Source of the DNA: Scatophagus argus | Lineage: Eukaryota; Chordata; Actinopteri; Scatophagidae | Length of the DNA: 64,000 bases | Assembly: GCF_020382885.2 (NCBI RefSeq) | Contig: NC_058512.1 | Location: 1,611,001 to 1,675,000 of the forward strand | Reading direction: 5' to 3' | Shown here: piece by piece, positions 11,141 to 34,491 of the stretch | Layout of the letters: each line of letters begins with the position of its first letter | Position numbering within the stretch: the stretch's first letter is position 1 | Notes under the pieces: generated by a model | The model's input: the letters and a program-made list of their open reading frames with translations, nothing else | The model's database searches: none | What the model was told of the DNA's origin: nothing | Made by a program: the position numbers and the translations under genes

Positions 11141-14100
11141 TACTGTGAGCTGCCTCTAGGAGCGATTAAAGGATTTTTTATTTTTTTCTCGCCGAAAGCG
11201 CAGCAGGCTGACATTATCTGTCCATCTGTCCACTGGGTCCACATGTACTGCAACACACTGAACAGAGATAAAACCTCTCATGTCTCCGGATATGTAAAAG
11301 TACTCATGCAATACCCTGACTGGGAAAAATGCTTTATATCTGATGTTTTTCCTGGTTAAAATACCTCAACTCCTTCCTCCTCACGGAGAAATGCAGTAAA
11401 GTAGAGCGCAGAAGTGCCATTTTGAGATACTTGTACTTTACTATGCTACTGCTGCAGGGAAGACAATACTGTTGTTACTTCACGACATTAACTGTCAGCT
11501 ATAGTTACTTTGCAGATTCAGTTATAAACATAATAAATGGATAAATGATGTTTAATTACAGACAGCATCCACATGAGTCATACTTCCATATTAATGCATC
11601 AATATTCCAATACTCTGAAATGTGCAGAAGTATTACTTCTCAGTATAATCTGACGCTGATGCTCGGCACAAAGTGTCTCCTGTCCCGTTGGAGGCAAAAA
11701 TAAAATTTCTCCTCAGGAATTGTTTGTTCGTGTGGTTCTTATCTCAGGGAAATATTTGAAGCCGTTTTCAGATATTCTGACCGAGTGCGGTGAAGAGATT
11801 AAAACATATAACATAATAAAAATAAAAACAAAACAAGAGACAACACACAGATTCTCTTATTTGTTCAAATTTATTAGATATTCTGTTATGTTTCATTGTC
11901 TAGACCTTCTGCCACAGCTTGAAAGCTGTGAAAAAGAAAAGGAACTAATTGTATTACATTCACTACTAATTCCCCTGAATTTTGCCTTATCAGAAAAGAG
12001 AAAATTGAGTACATGTGAATCTTTGTCTTTCAAAAACAAGAAAAGAAGAAAACATAAAAGAAAAATAAAACAGTAGATTTTGCAAGTGCTTATTCATGAT
12101 TACAATAAAGAAAACAGTATTTTGGACTCCATCTGTTCCCTAAGCGTCCATCCCTCCCCTCACTGGCATCACCTGGTTCTGCTACAGAAGTGGACATCAC
12201 ACAGCCTGTGCTGGCGTGCAGGGCGACTCCCCGTCATCATCACACTCGCTCAGGATCCGACGTCGAGCTGAAAACAGTCTGATTTTGAGGAGAAGCCGCC
12301 CATTTAACTACAAAACAAAGGATTTCCCTTCTCGCCTGATGCGGTTCAAGAGCTTCTGAGAAAAAGCGCCGACGTCCTGACCAAACAATCGAGATGAAAG
12401 AAAGTGTAAAGATTTTTTTTTTTTTAATTTTTAAACATTGTTTTTTTTTAGAAAAGTGTAAAGCATGCAGATCCGAATCCAGAGCTGTTTTAGTAAATCT
12501 CCTCACGCGTCGATGACATAACGGCTCCATGTCATGCCTGTACAGGTGTGAAACATCCTGCATGGGGCGACACGTCTGTCTCCTAGCTGTACATTCATAA
12601 GCATGGATGAGGTACAGTGAAGCCACGGCAACAGCGACAAAACCTGGACAGCCTGCTCCACTTCACACCTGCTCAGGAAAACATCAGGACTTCCTTCAGA
12701 GTTAATTTTAGCAGTACAGTATTGAATGATAGACCTGACAGTGCTTAGTAGCTGCGAGTATTCCATTCAAGTCAGTGTTTGTATGTACAGTTTGTCCATT
12801 TCTGCAATGGGCTTATTATAAAGTACACTTAGAACTCTCTTTAAACCGTACAGATCGATTACGACAAAACCTACACGCACACACCTGATCAAACACACAA
12901 AGTCTTAAATCAGAGCTGTATAACTGCACTAAAGCTACGTCATGATCACAGAAACACCACAAAATATTTGAATCTAAAGCCCAACAGGATGTGCATTACG
13001 CTCTCGCTGTGATAAACGCCTGCGACCTGGAGGCAGCGCAGCCGAAAAGAAAAGTGAAGCAGGAAAAGAGAGCAGCTTAAAGATGACAACCGACTGAAAC
13101 CCAACTCGGTTCATCCTCAACGACAAACGCTCGAGGAAAGCCGGACTCGTACTTTCCTGTCGTTCAGGTAGATGAAAAGCTTCCAAAGAAATCACCATAC
13201 ATGGTTAAAAATAAAAACTATACAGCCAGACTGCTCGGCCACAAACGCCTCACGTCCGCCTCGACCCATCCGCTCTGCCAGCTCAGAGAGGAAGCGGAAG
13301 TTTGACGAGGATATAAAAAAGCTACCTTGATTCATGCACGAGGCAACGCACAGCCTCTCATCCTCGTTTGTTTTAAAAGAAGAAGCTTCTGCCGAGGCCC
13401 TCAGAGGAGAGCAGACATGCAGCGGCAATGAGGCGAGTCGGACAGGCCGGCGGCGGCGCGAGCACCCACAGGCCTCCGCGACATCCACGCAATCCATGTG
13501 AGCGCACACACAGCGAAGGCAGCTGAGAACACAAACAAGCACACAGGTGTATCGTACAGGCTCCCCGGAGGGCGCCGAGCCTCTCGCTAAATCAACACGC
13601 CGACAATCCGCTGAGCGAAGCTGCATTGCAGCGACTACACACATGCAGTGACGAGTTCAGTGAGGAGTTGCTGTTGTCCACATGCACTTGTGACGGAGGG
13701 GGGACGAGGCCTGCTGCGCACGTCGAAATGTGCGCATGAGTGGGGGGGAACCATCAATCATGCAGGAGCTTTAAGTTTGCTTTGAACCAGCAGGGGATGA
13801 GCCTCAAAAGTCAAACTACAACAGAACAGAACGACGACATCCTAAACAACTGGCAGACAGAGGGGACAGTGAGACAAGGGCGAGGAGACCCGGACAAACT
13901 TTATCAGGACAAGAATGTAGACAATATTGAGGGGAGAGACAAGGATTAAAGTAGAGACAGACAGTTATAATACAGGGGCAGTCGGGAGATAAATGGTCCA
14001 ATACCTGCTAGTAATCTGCTAACAATTTCTGTGGGAACCTAAAAACAATCTAATTAATTTAAAAGGCTTGACTTTCTGAGTCACGGTTTACACACCTGAA

Positions 14101-15463
14101 TAAAAACAAAGCCCATTGTCATAATCAACTAACAATTACACATCAGGCAAGTTACGTTCTGTGCAAAGAGTTTTTTTTTTCTTTTTATATGTATGCAAAA
14201 CCATGTGTGTGTGTTTTCTGAGTGAACAGGAGGCTTGTGATTGGGGGAGGATCTGTACAGTACTGTTAACCAATCTTGTCAAACCCCCCAATGAATCATG
14301 CGAGACAGGAAGAGAAGAGGCGACGTCGAGGCCACCTCCTCCTCCTCATCATCATCATCATCATCTTCGCGGTGGTGGTGGTGGTGGACGTGTCTCTGAT
14401 GACATCATCATGACAGGGTTTGGTTGATTTGCCTCATTGCTCATGAGCAGCACTGGTGCCTCGAATCGGACCTTTACTACGCAGCTGAGGGACGGAGAGA
14501 CGAGAGGTTTGGGTTCAGTTTGGGAAAAAGAGACGAAAAGAGAGCTTTTAAATCTGCTCGCTAGAAGCCATGCAGGGGAAACATTTCAGCCTCTTTGCTC
14601 CCGCCAGGAGGAAAACAAAGTGAGCGAGCTGCAAGAGAACGATGACATGTGAGACATGTGAGACATGAGAGTGGATGAGCGGCAGGCAGGACAGAATAAA
14701 AACCCATTCCATTCTTCATTTGCGTTAGCTTAGGATTTGGACAACGTGAAGTTTTCAGCTGGCTTTAAGTTAACACGAGGCCAAACCTGCACAGGTTCAG
14801 GTTTACTGTGAAAATCATTCTCAGATGGTGGATGATCACAAGCTGGGCTGAAATGAGCAGCTTTTGGTTCTGGACTGAACATTTAAATTAGTCAACATGC
14901 GCTTTGTGATGGGCAACTTTTCCTAATTGTTTTAATAGTTTACAGATCAACTAATTGTGCTTATTTGAGTCTCAAAATTATTGAGAAACAATGTCACTTA
15001 AAATTAAGAGTGAAGCTCCCACACACGATACTGAAATGAATGAGATGAAGTTTTCTGTCGTCTTCAGTGTCACTTCAAGTGTACTCGCGCTGTATTTTAC
15101 TCAGCGCCAGGAAAACCTAATCTAATGTCAATAAATCAATACTCTATCTGCCGTCAAAGAACCAAGTTAGCCAGCTGAGAAACTACAGGATCACTTCAGC
15201 CTGGATTAGTTCAACTATCAGGATGTTAGTCTGGATTAGTTAAACCAGAATGGACCAGAACGGAACCCATGAGATGGGAACAGAGGAAGATGGGAATGGA
15301 AAGACGACACAGGACTGAAAAGATGTCAAAAGATCTGAAACAAACGGCCACGTTAGACAGCAGCATAAAGAAAAGGGTGGAGAGTGACCCATGCAGCACC
15401 ACCACCTCCTCCGCTCAGACTTACTCAGCCTGCCTCTAGAGTTTGACCTACAGCGACGGGCCT
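11141..15463. other. naa25 upstream flank and pitpnb 3' UTR/flank
   Basis: No coding exon found. Contains a teleost-style repeat at 11386-11640, AT-rich sequence to 12450 with poly-T runs, and a CCT/ATC/GGT triplet-rich patch at 14333-14392. An unknown share of it is pitpnb 3' UTR. Confidence 0.5.
11870..11875 (-). terminator. candidate distal pitpnb poly(A) signal
   Basis: AATAAA on the minus strand about 3.6 kb after the stop. A nearer variant, ATTAAA, occurs at 14931-14936. The 3' end is unresolved. Confidence 0.25.
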
Positions 15464-25545
<10,082 letters not shown>

Positions 25546-25560
25546 CTTCGTCACCCGGGC

Positions 25561-25572
25561 TGCGCCTGCGCA
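25561..25572. promoter_or_regulatory. candidate NRF-1 site upstream of pitpnb
   Basis: TGCGCCTGCGCA closely fits the GCGC-n-TGCGC NRF-1 consensus, 16 bp upstream of the pitpnb ATG, typical of a TATA-less housekeeping promoter. Confidence 0.45.
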
Positions 25573-25633
25573 CTGGAGGTCGACATCAGACAGAATTATC
25601 AACAAGTTCGTTCCGCCCTCCGGGAAAACCGTG

Positions 25634-25638
25634 ATTGG
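25634..25638 (-). promoter_or_regulatory. candidate CCAAT box upstream of pitpnb
   Basis: The minus strand reads CAGCCAATCAC about 90 bp upstream of the ATG, the usual NF-Y context and distance. Confidence 0.4.
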
Positions 25639-26148
25639 CTGAAAAATGCACACTATTCTGTACTCAACATTCATTTATACAGTACGGAACTGTTGACATA
25701 ATGTAATGAAGAAGAAGACTCATTAATACACTTTGATAACCGAATGTAAGACGACGTTTTGGTAAAGATTTAGAGAAATACCGATTTAGTAAATCTAATT
25801 AAATCTAAGCAAATATTTCTCTTTATTTTTTTTAAAATGATTCATTGAAAGCAGCACCTGTGTAGCGTGTATTTACTCATCTATTTATGTAATCTATTGA
25901 TTTTATTGAAATAGCTCTTGTATCTGTTTTTTTAAAGTTATTCTGATATGCAACACAAATAAGCTGACAACAGCCCACAGAGGCACTAAAATACTGTGGA
26001 GCGTGTCATGACAATATTTCACAGATTGTCTCATGACAGTACTTGAATAAATTCACTTAGTTCCACCCCCCCACTGATGATTTCATAATGAAATTTTTCT
26101 CCTAAGAATTGATTTATGTCATAAAAGCAAGACAAGAAAAGAAACATT

Positions 26149-26154
26149 TTTATT
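26149..26154 (-). terminator. candidate ttc28 poly(A) signal
   Basis: AATAAA on the minus strand about 700 bp after the ttc28 stop and before the pitpnb promoter, so it gives a plausible 3' UTR end. Confidence 0.4.
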
Positions 26155-26848
26155 TGTCAACTTCTTGAGAATTGAGATATCTCGAAGTGTGAGTCTGGCA
26201 CTGCTGCAAAACTGTACAATATAAAGTCACCAACACATCGAACAGCAAGAGGCACATGCTGACAATCACACAGAAAAAATGTCAAAAATGTTCTCATCGC
26301 TTCTTCCTCGGTTTAATTGTTTTTATAAAATGTATAATAATGACTGGAAAACACCTTACAAAATAAAAGACAACAGTAAGCACTGATAATGACATTTAAC
26401 AATAATTATACAACAAACCAAAATCAAATTCAGGTCAGCTTACACAAATATAGCGAGCGTTTAGGCTGACGTAAAACGTTCTCCATTTTCTCACGCATTC
26501 AGTCAGCAGACTCTGAGTACAGTACATGGAGGCATTGAGACACATGCTCTCTGGTCGGTCATGAAAACACAATTAAAGCCAGAGACTCGAGACGTCTCTC
26601 AGGGTCAGTTTGTCCTTCCAGTTTGTCTCTCCAGAAGAAGGCACAGTCATCACATTCAAAACATTAACATCCCTTCATGAAATGTAAAATTACCATCAGT
26701 ATGAAATGGTACTTTTTCATCCTCGTCGTCAGCAGGTATTGCTAAAAGTGTGGTAGCTGACAAATGGACAGCTTCTGTCAAAGTACAAACGGCAAAAGGT
26801 GAGAGAGAAGCTCGGCCCTCTGGCTCCGAGTTCAGCGTGGAGAACATC

Positions 26849-27983
26849 TCAGCATTTAGACGATGGGAAAAAATGTCCAGGTGAGAGAAACTTGTATCCG
26901 TTCGCAGAGGGAAGTCTGATGCCTCCTTTAGAGTTTGTGGGAAGATTCGAAGATGGAGGTGGAGGTGGAGGTGGTTTACCCTCCAGTTTTTGGTGACCGT
27001 TTGGTCTGTCGCCAGCGTTGTGCTCCTCAGATCCCTCCACGTTTTTGCTGGCCGACTCGTGTCTGGGTGAGAGATTGAGCAAACCCAAAACATCTTTCTG
27101 GACTGTACTCATTTTCTTATTCCCACCTCGGAGTAAGCTGGCAGGACAGGGCGCCTCGTGCTTCTGGCCAGCGTTGGCCCAGAAGGTTTTTAAATTATGA
27201 ATTGCCTGGACCTTACTGTCCTGTTTTGACGGGTTCAGTTCAGGGGTGTTTGCAGGGCTGGAGGAGGCCGACACGGACCCTGTGGAGGAATAGGAAAGGG
27301 CCGGGGACGGGGCGCTGTCAGCAGGAGAGTGCGAAGGTGAGATGTGGGCGGTGTAAGGTGAGGTAGGGTACTTGAGTTTGAGCTGAGCCTGCGATTGGCC
27401 ATCTGAAGAAGATGTGAGGAAAGGTGACCCCTGGTCTTTCACAGACAGAGACGAAGAAGGAGAGGAATGAGCTGGGCTGTTGTAGCCCGAGCTGATTTTC
27501 TGCAGCGATGACGAGCGGGATGGGGGTTTAGGACGAACTGGGGGAGGTGTTGAAACAGAGACGGAGAGGGGTGAAAGGTGACTGGAGAGGGAAAGAGGAG
27601 AGGAGCGAGCCTTCAGACTGGCTCTACTTGGTGGTCTGCTGAACGCGCTGGTCTCAGAAGGCTGAAACCCTCGCGCACCTCCGGTGGGGGTCAGAGTTGG
27701 GGTTGTGGGAGTAGACAGAGAAGACTGCCTGACACGTGGCTCTTCTTTCCCCTCGGGACCCCTCAGCGTCTTCCCTCTAATGGTTGCTTTCTGCAGGCTC
27801 TCCACAGCTTGCATGTGGCTCTGGGTTTCCTCCAGAATCTTCTGGGCCAGTTCCTGGGGATCCAGTTGCCCTGCAGGCATCGTCCTCTCCTCCTGGGACT
27901 TGACCGTGCTGTCTGTCTCTGTACTCGACTGGTCCGACTCAGAGCTGCTAACCTTTCCTTTCCCCGTCCTCTGAGGAGATGAG
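26849..27983 (-). CDS. ttc28: ttc28 window exon 33 (last), f2064-2441
   Basis: Contains the conserved SSSESDQSSTETDSTVKSQE and LDPQELAQKILEETQSHMQA, a Ser/Pro-rich disordered tail, KKMSTVQKDVLGLLNLSPRH, a polyproline run, and the C terminus NGYKFLSPGHFFPSSKC followed by TGA at 26849-26851. Confidence 0.97.
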
Positions 27984-30900
27984 CTGGAAAACAAAATGAA
28001 AAAGATAAAAATAACCCTGTACATTTACTGCCTAAAAAGCTGGAGAACTTCAAGGCTTGAATGGACATGGGAACTCTGAACTTACATTTCCTGGCTGGGT
28101 TTGGGGCTGGTAGGGACTTTCAGGGGCGGCGGTGGAGCTTTAATGGGAGACGTCGGCGTGCTGATGCTTCCCTTGGAGGAAACTGTAACGGGGTACCCGT
28201 GACCGCCGGCACACCCTTTCCCAGCATTGCCTCTGCCTTGTCTGTGCCCTGTGGGTAGCGGCAGCGTGTCACACTCCCGCCTCCCTCGCCCTAACGGCTC
28301 ACTGCTTATAATGGAGTACCCCTCGTACTCCTCTTCCTCCCCTTCTCCCGTTAATCCTCCTCCGTGACTGGTCAGCCGACCTCTCTGCAGGCCACCCGAA
28401 TGGCGGTGCGAGCCGTAGAGGCCGCCTCCCCCGCGGGGCCCGTCGAGCTCCTGCTGATGTGAGCGCTGGCTGATGATGTCACTTCCTGCGGGCTCAGGTC
28501 GGGACAGGAAACTGAGGGAGGAGGCGAGGGAGCTGAGGCTGTAGACGGAGATGGCGTCGCAGGAGAGGTTGTCGGGGCAGACCGGGGGTAAGAACGAGGC
28601 CTGAGGTGGGTAGCAGCCGAAGGAGAGGGGTAACGAGTGTGGCTGGGAGGCTGACTGGGAGGAGGACAGGGACTCCAGGGAGGACGAGCTGTCCATGCTC
28701 AGGCGCTTGGGAAGCTCTGTGGAGTCTAGAAGAAGAGAGGGAATGGCTTCAGGTTAGAAGAGAGAACAAGATTTAGTTTAGATCATATGTTCTGAACTGT
28801 TCTCACCAAAGAGGGCCAGAAGAGACTGAAGGGCAAAATGCATGATGCGCCTGCTGGCCTGCTTTCCGGTCTTCAGCACGACCTCCTCCTGACCCACCTC
28901 ACAAAGATCGAACCCTGAGAGAGACGGGGGAGGAACGAAACCGAGTGCAGTTACTCACACAGGGTTCAGCGTTCATGTTGTTTTTCACTTGCCCTCATAG
29001 GAAATGTTTTATTCATGAGCACTTTTCAAATAACGACAAAGACTGGATTTCATTTTCATCTTAAAAAAATACTAACAAAAATGATTCAAGCATCAATAAA
29101 TGATGTACCTTCTCTAATTAAGTCTTATTAATCAAATGTCTAATTAGAGGGTGGCTCTAATAAGTCAGCAAGTGCAGTTAACACAAGCAGCGATTAACAC
29201 TGATTTTAAATAAAACTCTTTGAGGACAATCTGCACAAGTACTTGACACATTTTGCTGATAATACTTCTGCACATTTACTTCAGCAAATGCAAAATGCAG
29301 TATTGATTGCATTGTATGGAGTATTTTTAATCTTTAAGTATACTTCAGAAAATCACGTGACTGCTTGAACCCCAGAGGGAAACAACTGACAACAACAAGC
29401 TTTCACTCATTCTGCTCATCTATTCTCAACATGACTTTCAGAAATGCCATCTTGTCTCGTCTGGACTGTTTGCTGATGACTCACCGAGCGCAGCCAGGAA
29501 CTCGTGGCAGCCCGGAAGCCTCCAGAGCTGCACGCTTATCGACACTTGGATGGGAGAGAGCGAAAAGTCTTGGTCTTTGTCGCCCGACTGCAACTGCACC
29601 AGCACTTGGTGAAGCTTGGGAGGGGAAAGCGGGAATGACGATCGGAGGAAAGAATGAGAGAGAAACGAGAGAAGAGCTGCGATAAACGAATGTCATCAAC
29701 ACCAAGTCTGATTCCAGCAAAACAATCCCCATTAAAGCCAGACTGATGCAGCGCCCACATCACAAAGATCTCAGAGTCAGCGTTAGCTTTGTCAGCCCGC
29801 TTTGTCCACTTTGTCATCACGAAACACTTACCATTCCCACCACGCATTTAACCGCCTTTGTGAGGTGGGTATGAGAGAAGAGGAAACAGAACTTTAGTGT
29901 ATTTCTGTGTTGGGTTTGAGTCTCTGCACACTCAGCCGACATGCATGAACGATGACTTGATTGCACCTGATGAAGCCCACACGGTATGGAAAGTGATGAA
30001 CTGTGTGGCTAAAAGTCAGAGGGATCGACCGAATCAGACAGCACTGATTATTGGTAATCGATGAGACTGATATTTAGAAATTTGATCTACCTGTACTTAA
30101 CTCCAGTATTTCCATTTTCCTCTCATATTTCCTCAAATACTATTATATTTTTACTCCACTGCATTCACTTTAGGTACTAAATCTAACGTTATGAACCATC
30201 ATTAATTGATCACCAATCAGACAAAAAAAAACAAACCCTGATGATCAGATGTGATCTGATTGGCCGACCCTTGTCTTTCAGCCAATCAGGAGCAGGAACA
30301 GCTCATGTCCATGTCAGATGCACACACAAGGGCAACAACACACATGCACTGTTCAGATGTTAATGTGATGAAAGTACCTGAGTACACCAAGGAGTCAGTG
30401 CAATTTTGAGGTATTTCTATTTTGATACTTTATACTTTGTAGATTCAAATACTGAATTTGACTCATATTTTTTGGACAGTAGTTATTTCTACTTCGGTAT
30501 GAACAATCCAATACTGTCACACAGAATCAGACATCAGTCACAGAGATGTTTTACTGCGCAATGAGTACTTTTACTTCTGATAAATTCAGTTTATTTTGCT
30601 GATAATACTTTTACTTAAACAGAACTCTGAATACAAGACCTTTACTTGTACTGTGTACTGTGTGACTAACAACATTGCTGTATTGGTACTTTGTGAAAAC
30701 TTGCTGGCACGAATTACTGTACACTACGACTACGACAGGTCAGTACCTTATGAATGAGCTGCTCGCCGGCCTCAGACGTCGTGACCAGTTTACAGAGAGC
30801 CTGCAGAGCTGGAGGAGTCAGACCTGAGGATGTGCAGAAGGTTGATTAGACCTTCATACACACATTTAATACCACAACAAACATGCAGTCTTTTTGCTTT

Positions 30901-33900
30901 GGTAAAGAATACAAACTAAGTGAAATTTTCACAGCACGCAGCTCACACTTCTGGATCCTGGAGGGACTAAACAGGTTGCTACCCTATCAGGGTGAGTGAC
31001 CCGGGGGACATTTGAAACAGTGGAAAAGCTGCAGTACCGAGCAGGGACTGCAGAGTGGTGCTGCACTGCTGCAGCCGATCCCCGGGGTCGGAGGTGGGGA
31101 AGAAGACTGCCGCAGGGAGACCAGCACCGCTGCCAGAGAAGTCCAGCCGGAAACCCACGGCAGACAGGAGGGCCTGCCAGCCGGGCACCCCGCCCACCTG
31201 AGAGAGGACACGTGGACACCGACGTATCAATAATTATAATCCGATCATATTGTACTTTGATCCACACAGAGGCTGACATACAGACCTTGTTCTCGACGCT
31301 TTGTTGCGATGTGTACATCGGGTTACACTGACCGCTCTGAATACGCTGCAGAGACTTCTCGACCTGTGGAGGAGGAGGAGGAGGAGGACACAGTTCAACC
31401 CGTGTGAATTCATCACTGTGAGATCTTCTCATGAATACTGAGCTGCCATTTAGGACATTTTGGGGATTTCAGTGGCTGGAGGACTCGGCAACATGTTCTG
31501 ACTGAGGTCTGTTGATAATGAGTCCAATCATGGCAAAAATAAAATAAACCTAAAGCTGATCAGAAACTCGTCTTCAGGTATTAAATGAATTATGATGTGT
31601 CTCAACTCAAACATAAAAAGTAACGCCTTTCTCACCAAGTGCAGCAGCACTCTGAGGGCGTCCCTGGCCCTCTCTGGGTACTGCAGGATCTCCACCAGAG
31701 CCTGGCTGACCAGCGACATGGGGCTGTTCATCTTCACATCGCTGCCAATGAGCATGTAACCTGAAGGAAGACACACACACACACACACACACACAGATGT
31801 CAGACACTTAAAGCAGCAGCGAGAGTTTTGTGGCTGCATCATCTTAATGGTGCAGGTTGGCTCTCAGATGAAACCAGTGAGATGTGGTTGAAAGTTCTGC
31901 TCACCGGCCCAGTTGGACGGGTGTGAGAAGTGCTTGCTGCTCTGCAGGGTCTTCATGGCCTCCGTCAGAGCTGAACTGGCTTTGGTCCCGTTGAGAAGGG
32001 CCGTGTAGAAGGTGTGTGTGAACAGCTTGGAGGCAGCTATCGGCACCGACCACAGAGAGATGCACACACACTGAACCCCCGCAGCCAAGAAGGCTCGGGT
32101 CAGACCCACCACCCCGTCAGCCGTCACCCTGCTGCTGGACTCCGGGTACAACCTGAGGGGACGAGGAGTCAGACGTCAGGGGGTTCGGTCACACCTAACA
32201 GGCTGTGTGAAATCTGTGACAGGTTTTACCTCAGAACCACCAGTTTGACGTTCAAGCACAGGTCCAGAATATCAGCGGCGGTGAGGAGGAAGTCATTAAG
32301 CGGTGGACTGTCGCACACACTTTCCACTTCACACACACTTTCTCCATCCTCACTTGTTTCGTCAGCTCCTCTGAGTCTCTCCGGGCTGCTGTGACTCTTA
32401 AATGAACCCCTGATCTTCCCATCCTGAGCTGCAGTCTCGCCCGAGGCCGTCGCCGCACACGGCGACTTCTCCCTCGCCCCGTCGCCTCCGGCGTGCTCTT
32501 GGCTGGGGGCGAGAATCAAAGCGGCGAGCTTCCAGGATATATGAGTCGCAAAGTGGACGCACTCTGCCTGACTCAGAGCTGCTAAAACGCGCTCCTTTGT
32601 GGCGTTTGCTCCAGTCAGGGGGTGACACCCCAGCTGCTCCCCCAGCCAAAGAGCTTCCTCCTGGGCAGAAGGTAAGGGGCCCCACAGCCAGCGGTCCATC
32701 ACAGAGCAGGGCAGGCGAGGAGCTCCAACCACAGCAGCCACTGAACCTCCATCTGAGCAAAGCAAAGGACCACTGCGGCGAGGATGAGGCTGTGGGGCAA
32801 ACACAGCTTTTTATTAAGGATAAATAATAATACGAATTACTCAAACTTAGACATAAAATCAAACAGCAGCATCACAGAGCACCAATGAGGGGCAGCAGAA
32901 TATGAAAGGAGAATCAAAACAAAATGCAACAATCCATCATTTCACATTATATTATTACAAATTAATGGGACCAAAACAGTGCGAGGTGACAATTTTAAAA
33001 AATATATGATTCACCTACCTTGACTGTCACTCCCAGGCTGCTTAAAGAAGGTACAGAAATGAGACTGAACCTCTCATACAGGTACTCATTAGAGGAGCTG
33101 CCTTTGAGCAAGGCAAACGGGATGAGGTACAACTCTCCCTCCAGCACCAACACGAGCTGCCTGTGCCTGCCCACCGGGCCACTGCTGTGCATCAGGCCCT
33201 GGAGACGCAACAAGGCACAGAGACTCACTTACAAAAAGCATCAGGATGTGCAGCCTGTTGAAATGAACACAACACGCGCATACACACCCCTTCCATCGGT
33301 GCTATGAGTAAGTCATACAGGGCTCGTAGAGGAGGTTTGCTGATGTTACTCGGCCTGCAGTGCGGAGACGACGAGCTGTCCTTCACCGGAGATACTGTGG
33401 CGCTGTACAGGCTCGTCATGCTCTGACAGCTTCTGCAAGAGCCATAAACACACACATGACACGTACAACACACACACACACCCACCCTGTCTGAAATCTA
33501 TAACCTATAAAATATGCGGCTTCAGAAACTGATCTCAGACCTGTTGAAGAGGTTATTTCTGGACACCATGCGGAGGTAGCCTGTAGGGTCGGTGGCTGAG
33601 GTCAGTTTGTTGTTCAGCTCCTCAAACTGTTGCTCCAGCAGATCTCCAGCTTCACTTTCTGTCTCACTGCTGGAGCCAACTCTGCAGAGCAGACGGTAAC
33701 ACAGGCACACCGTAATATCACCATACGACACTTAAAATCTAACAGCAGCACAAAACACAAAAGTCAGAAATCAATAAACACCACAGCCACATATAAAGAT
33801 GGCCGACGTGTCTCCACTTCCTCCCACTGTACAAACATGAAGCCAAAATATCTCTGATACGAGGACTGCCATCTTGTTCTGGTGACATTATTTGGAGCCA

Positions 33901-34453
33901 GGGGGAGGGGTGTATGAGCTGTACTGCACCCAGCCACCAGGGGGCGTCCACATGTTTCATTTTTGCATACAGTCAATGGTAAAAGCTAGTGGACACACCA
34001 GACCAATTAACAAAACCTACTGCATTTAACTGCTTACAAATCAATTTTCATTTCTCATTTGTACAAAGAAGAATTTCTTTTTTCTAGTGTTGCATAAACT
34101 CATTCTAAAAGTCAGCAATGCTTTCAGGAAACATTTCAATTTCGAGTACTGAAAGTAATTTTTCTCTTAGAGAGAATGACGACAGTATTTTTACAGCAAT
34201 CAGTCACTGGACTCAGGACTGATGGCTCTCAGACTTTTCCAATAACAAACACATTACTTTTGATTTAATCCTCAGGCTGCACTTTTCACAGCTCATGGAG
34301 GTTTGATTTGTGTTAAAATAGCAGTTTCTGCTGCCTGGATACCCACTGGAAGGTAGTAAAACTCTGCTGTTGGGTTGGAAAACATTTTAATGCCGCATAT
34401 GTGCAAATACTTTCTGTGCTGTGGATGAGCAGGATCCTCATCACTCACACACA

Positions 34454-34491
<38 letters not shown>

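Larger units (their letters stand above)
25546..26848. other. pitpnb promoter and ttc28 3' UTR
   Basis: The GC-rich promoter proximal to pitpnb passes within about 150 bp into AT-rich sequence. From about 26130 to 26848 it is probably ttc28 3' UTR. No other gene seen. Confidence 0.6.
31038..33432 (-). other. ttc28: CHAT (caspase-like) domain region of ttc28
   Basis: Exons 21-27 encode the CHAT fold: LYDLLIAPMEG, then LVLVLEGELYLIPFALL, then VHFATH with the histidine usual for the dyad, then VKLVVLR where active members have an L-S-A-C type strand end, then CISLWSVP. The histidine is present but no cysteine sits at the catalytic position, so this is probably a binding module rather than a protease. 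Confidence 0.85.

Noticed and set aside
13192..13644. 150-codon minus-strand open frame in the pitpnb 3' region
   Set aside because: No domain, Cys/Arg-rich composition typical of random GC-rich frames, and no supporting splice sites.
25674..25679. TATAAA on the minus strand upstream of pitpnb
   Set aside because: Its position relative to the CCAAT and NRF-1-like sites is not that of a working TATA box; the region is AT-rich.
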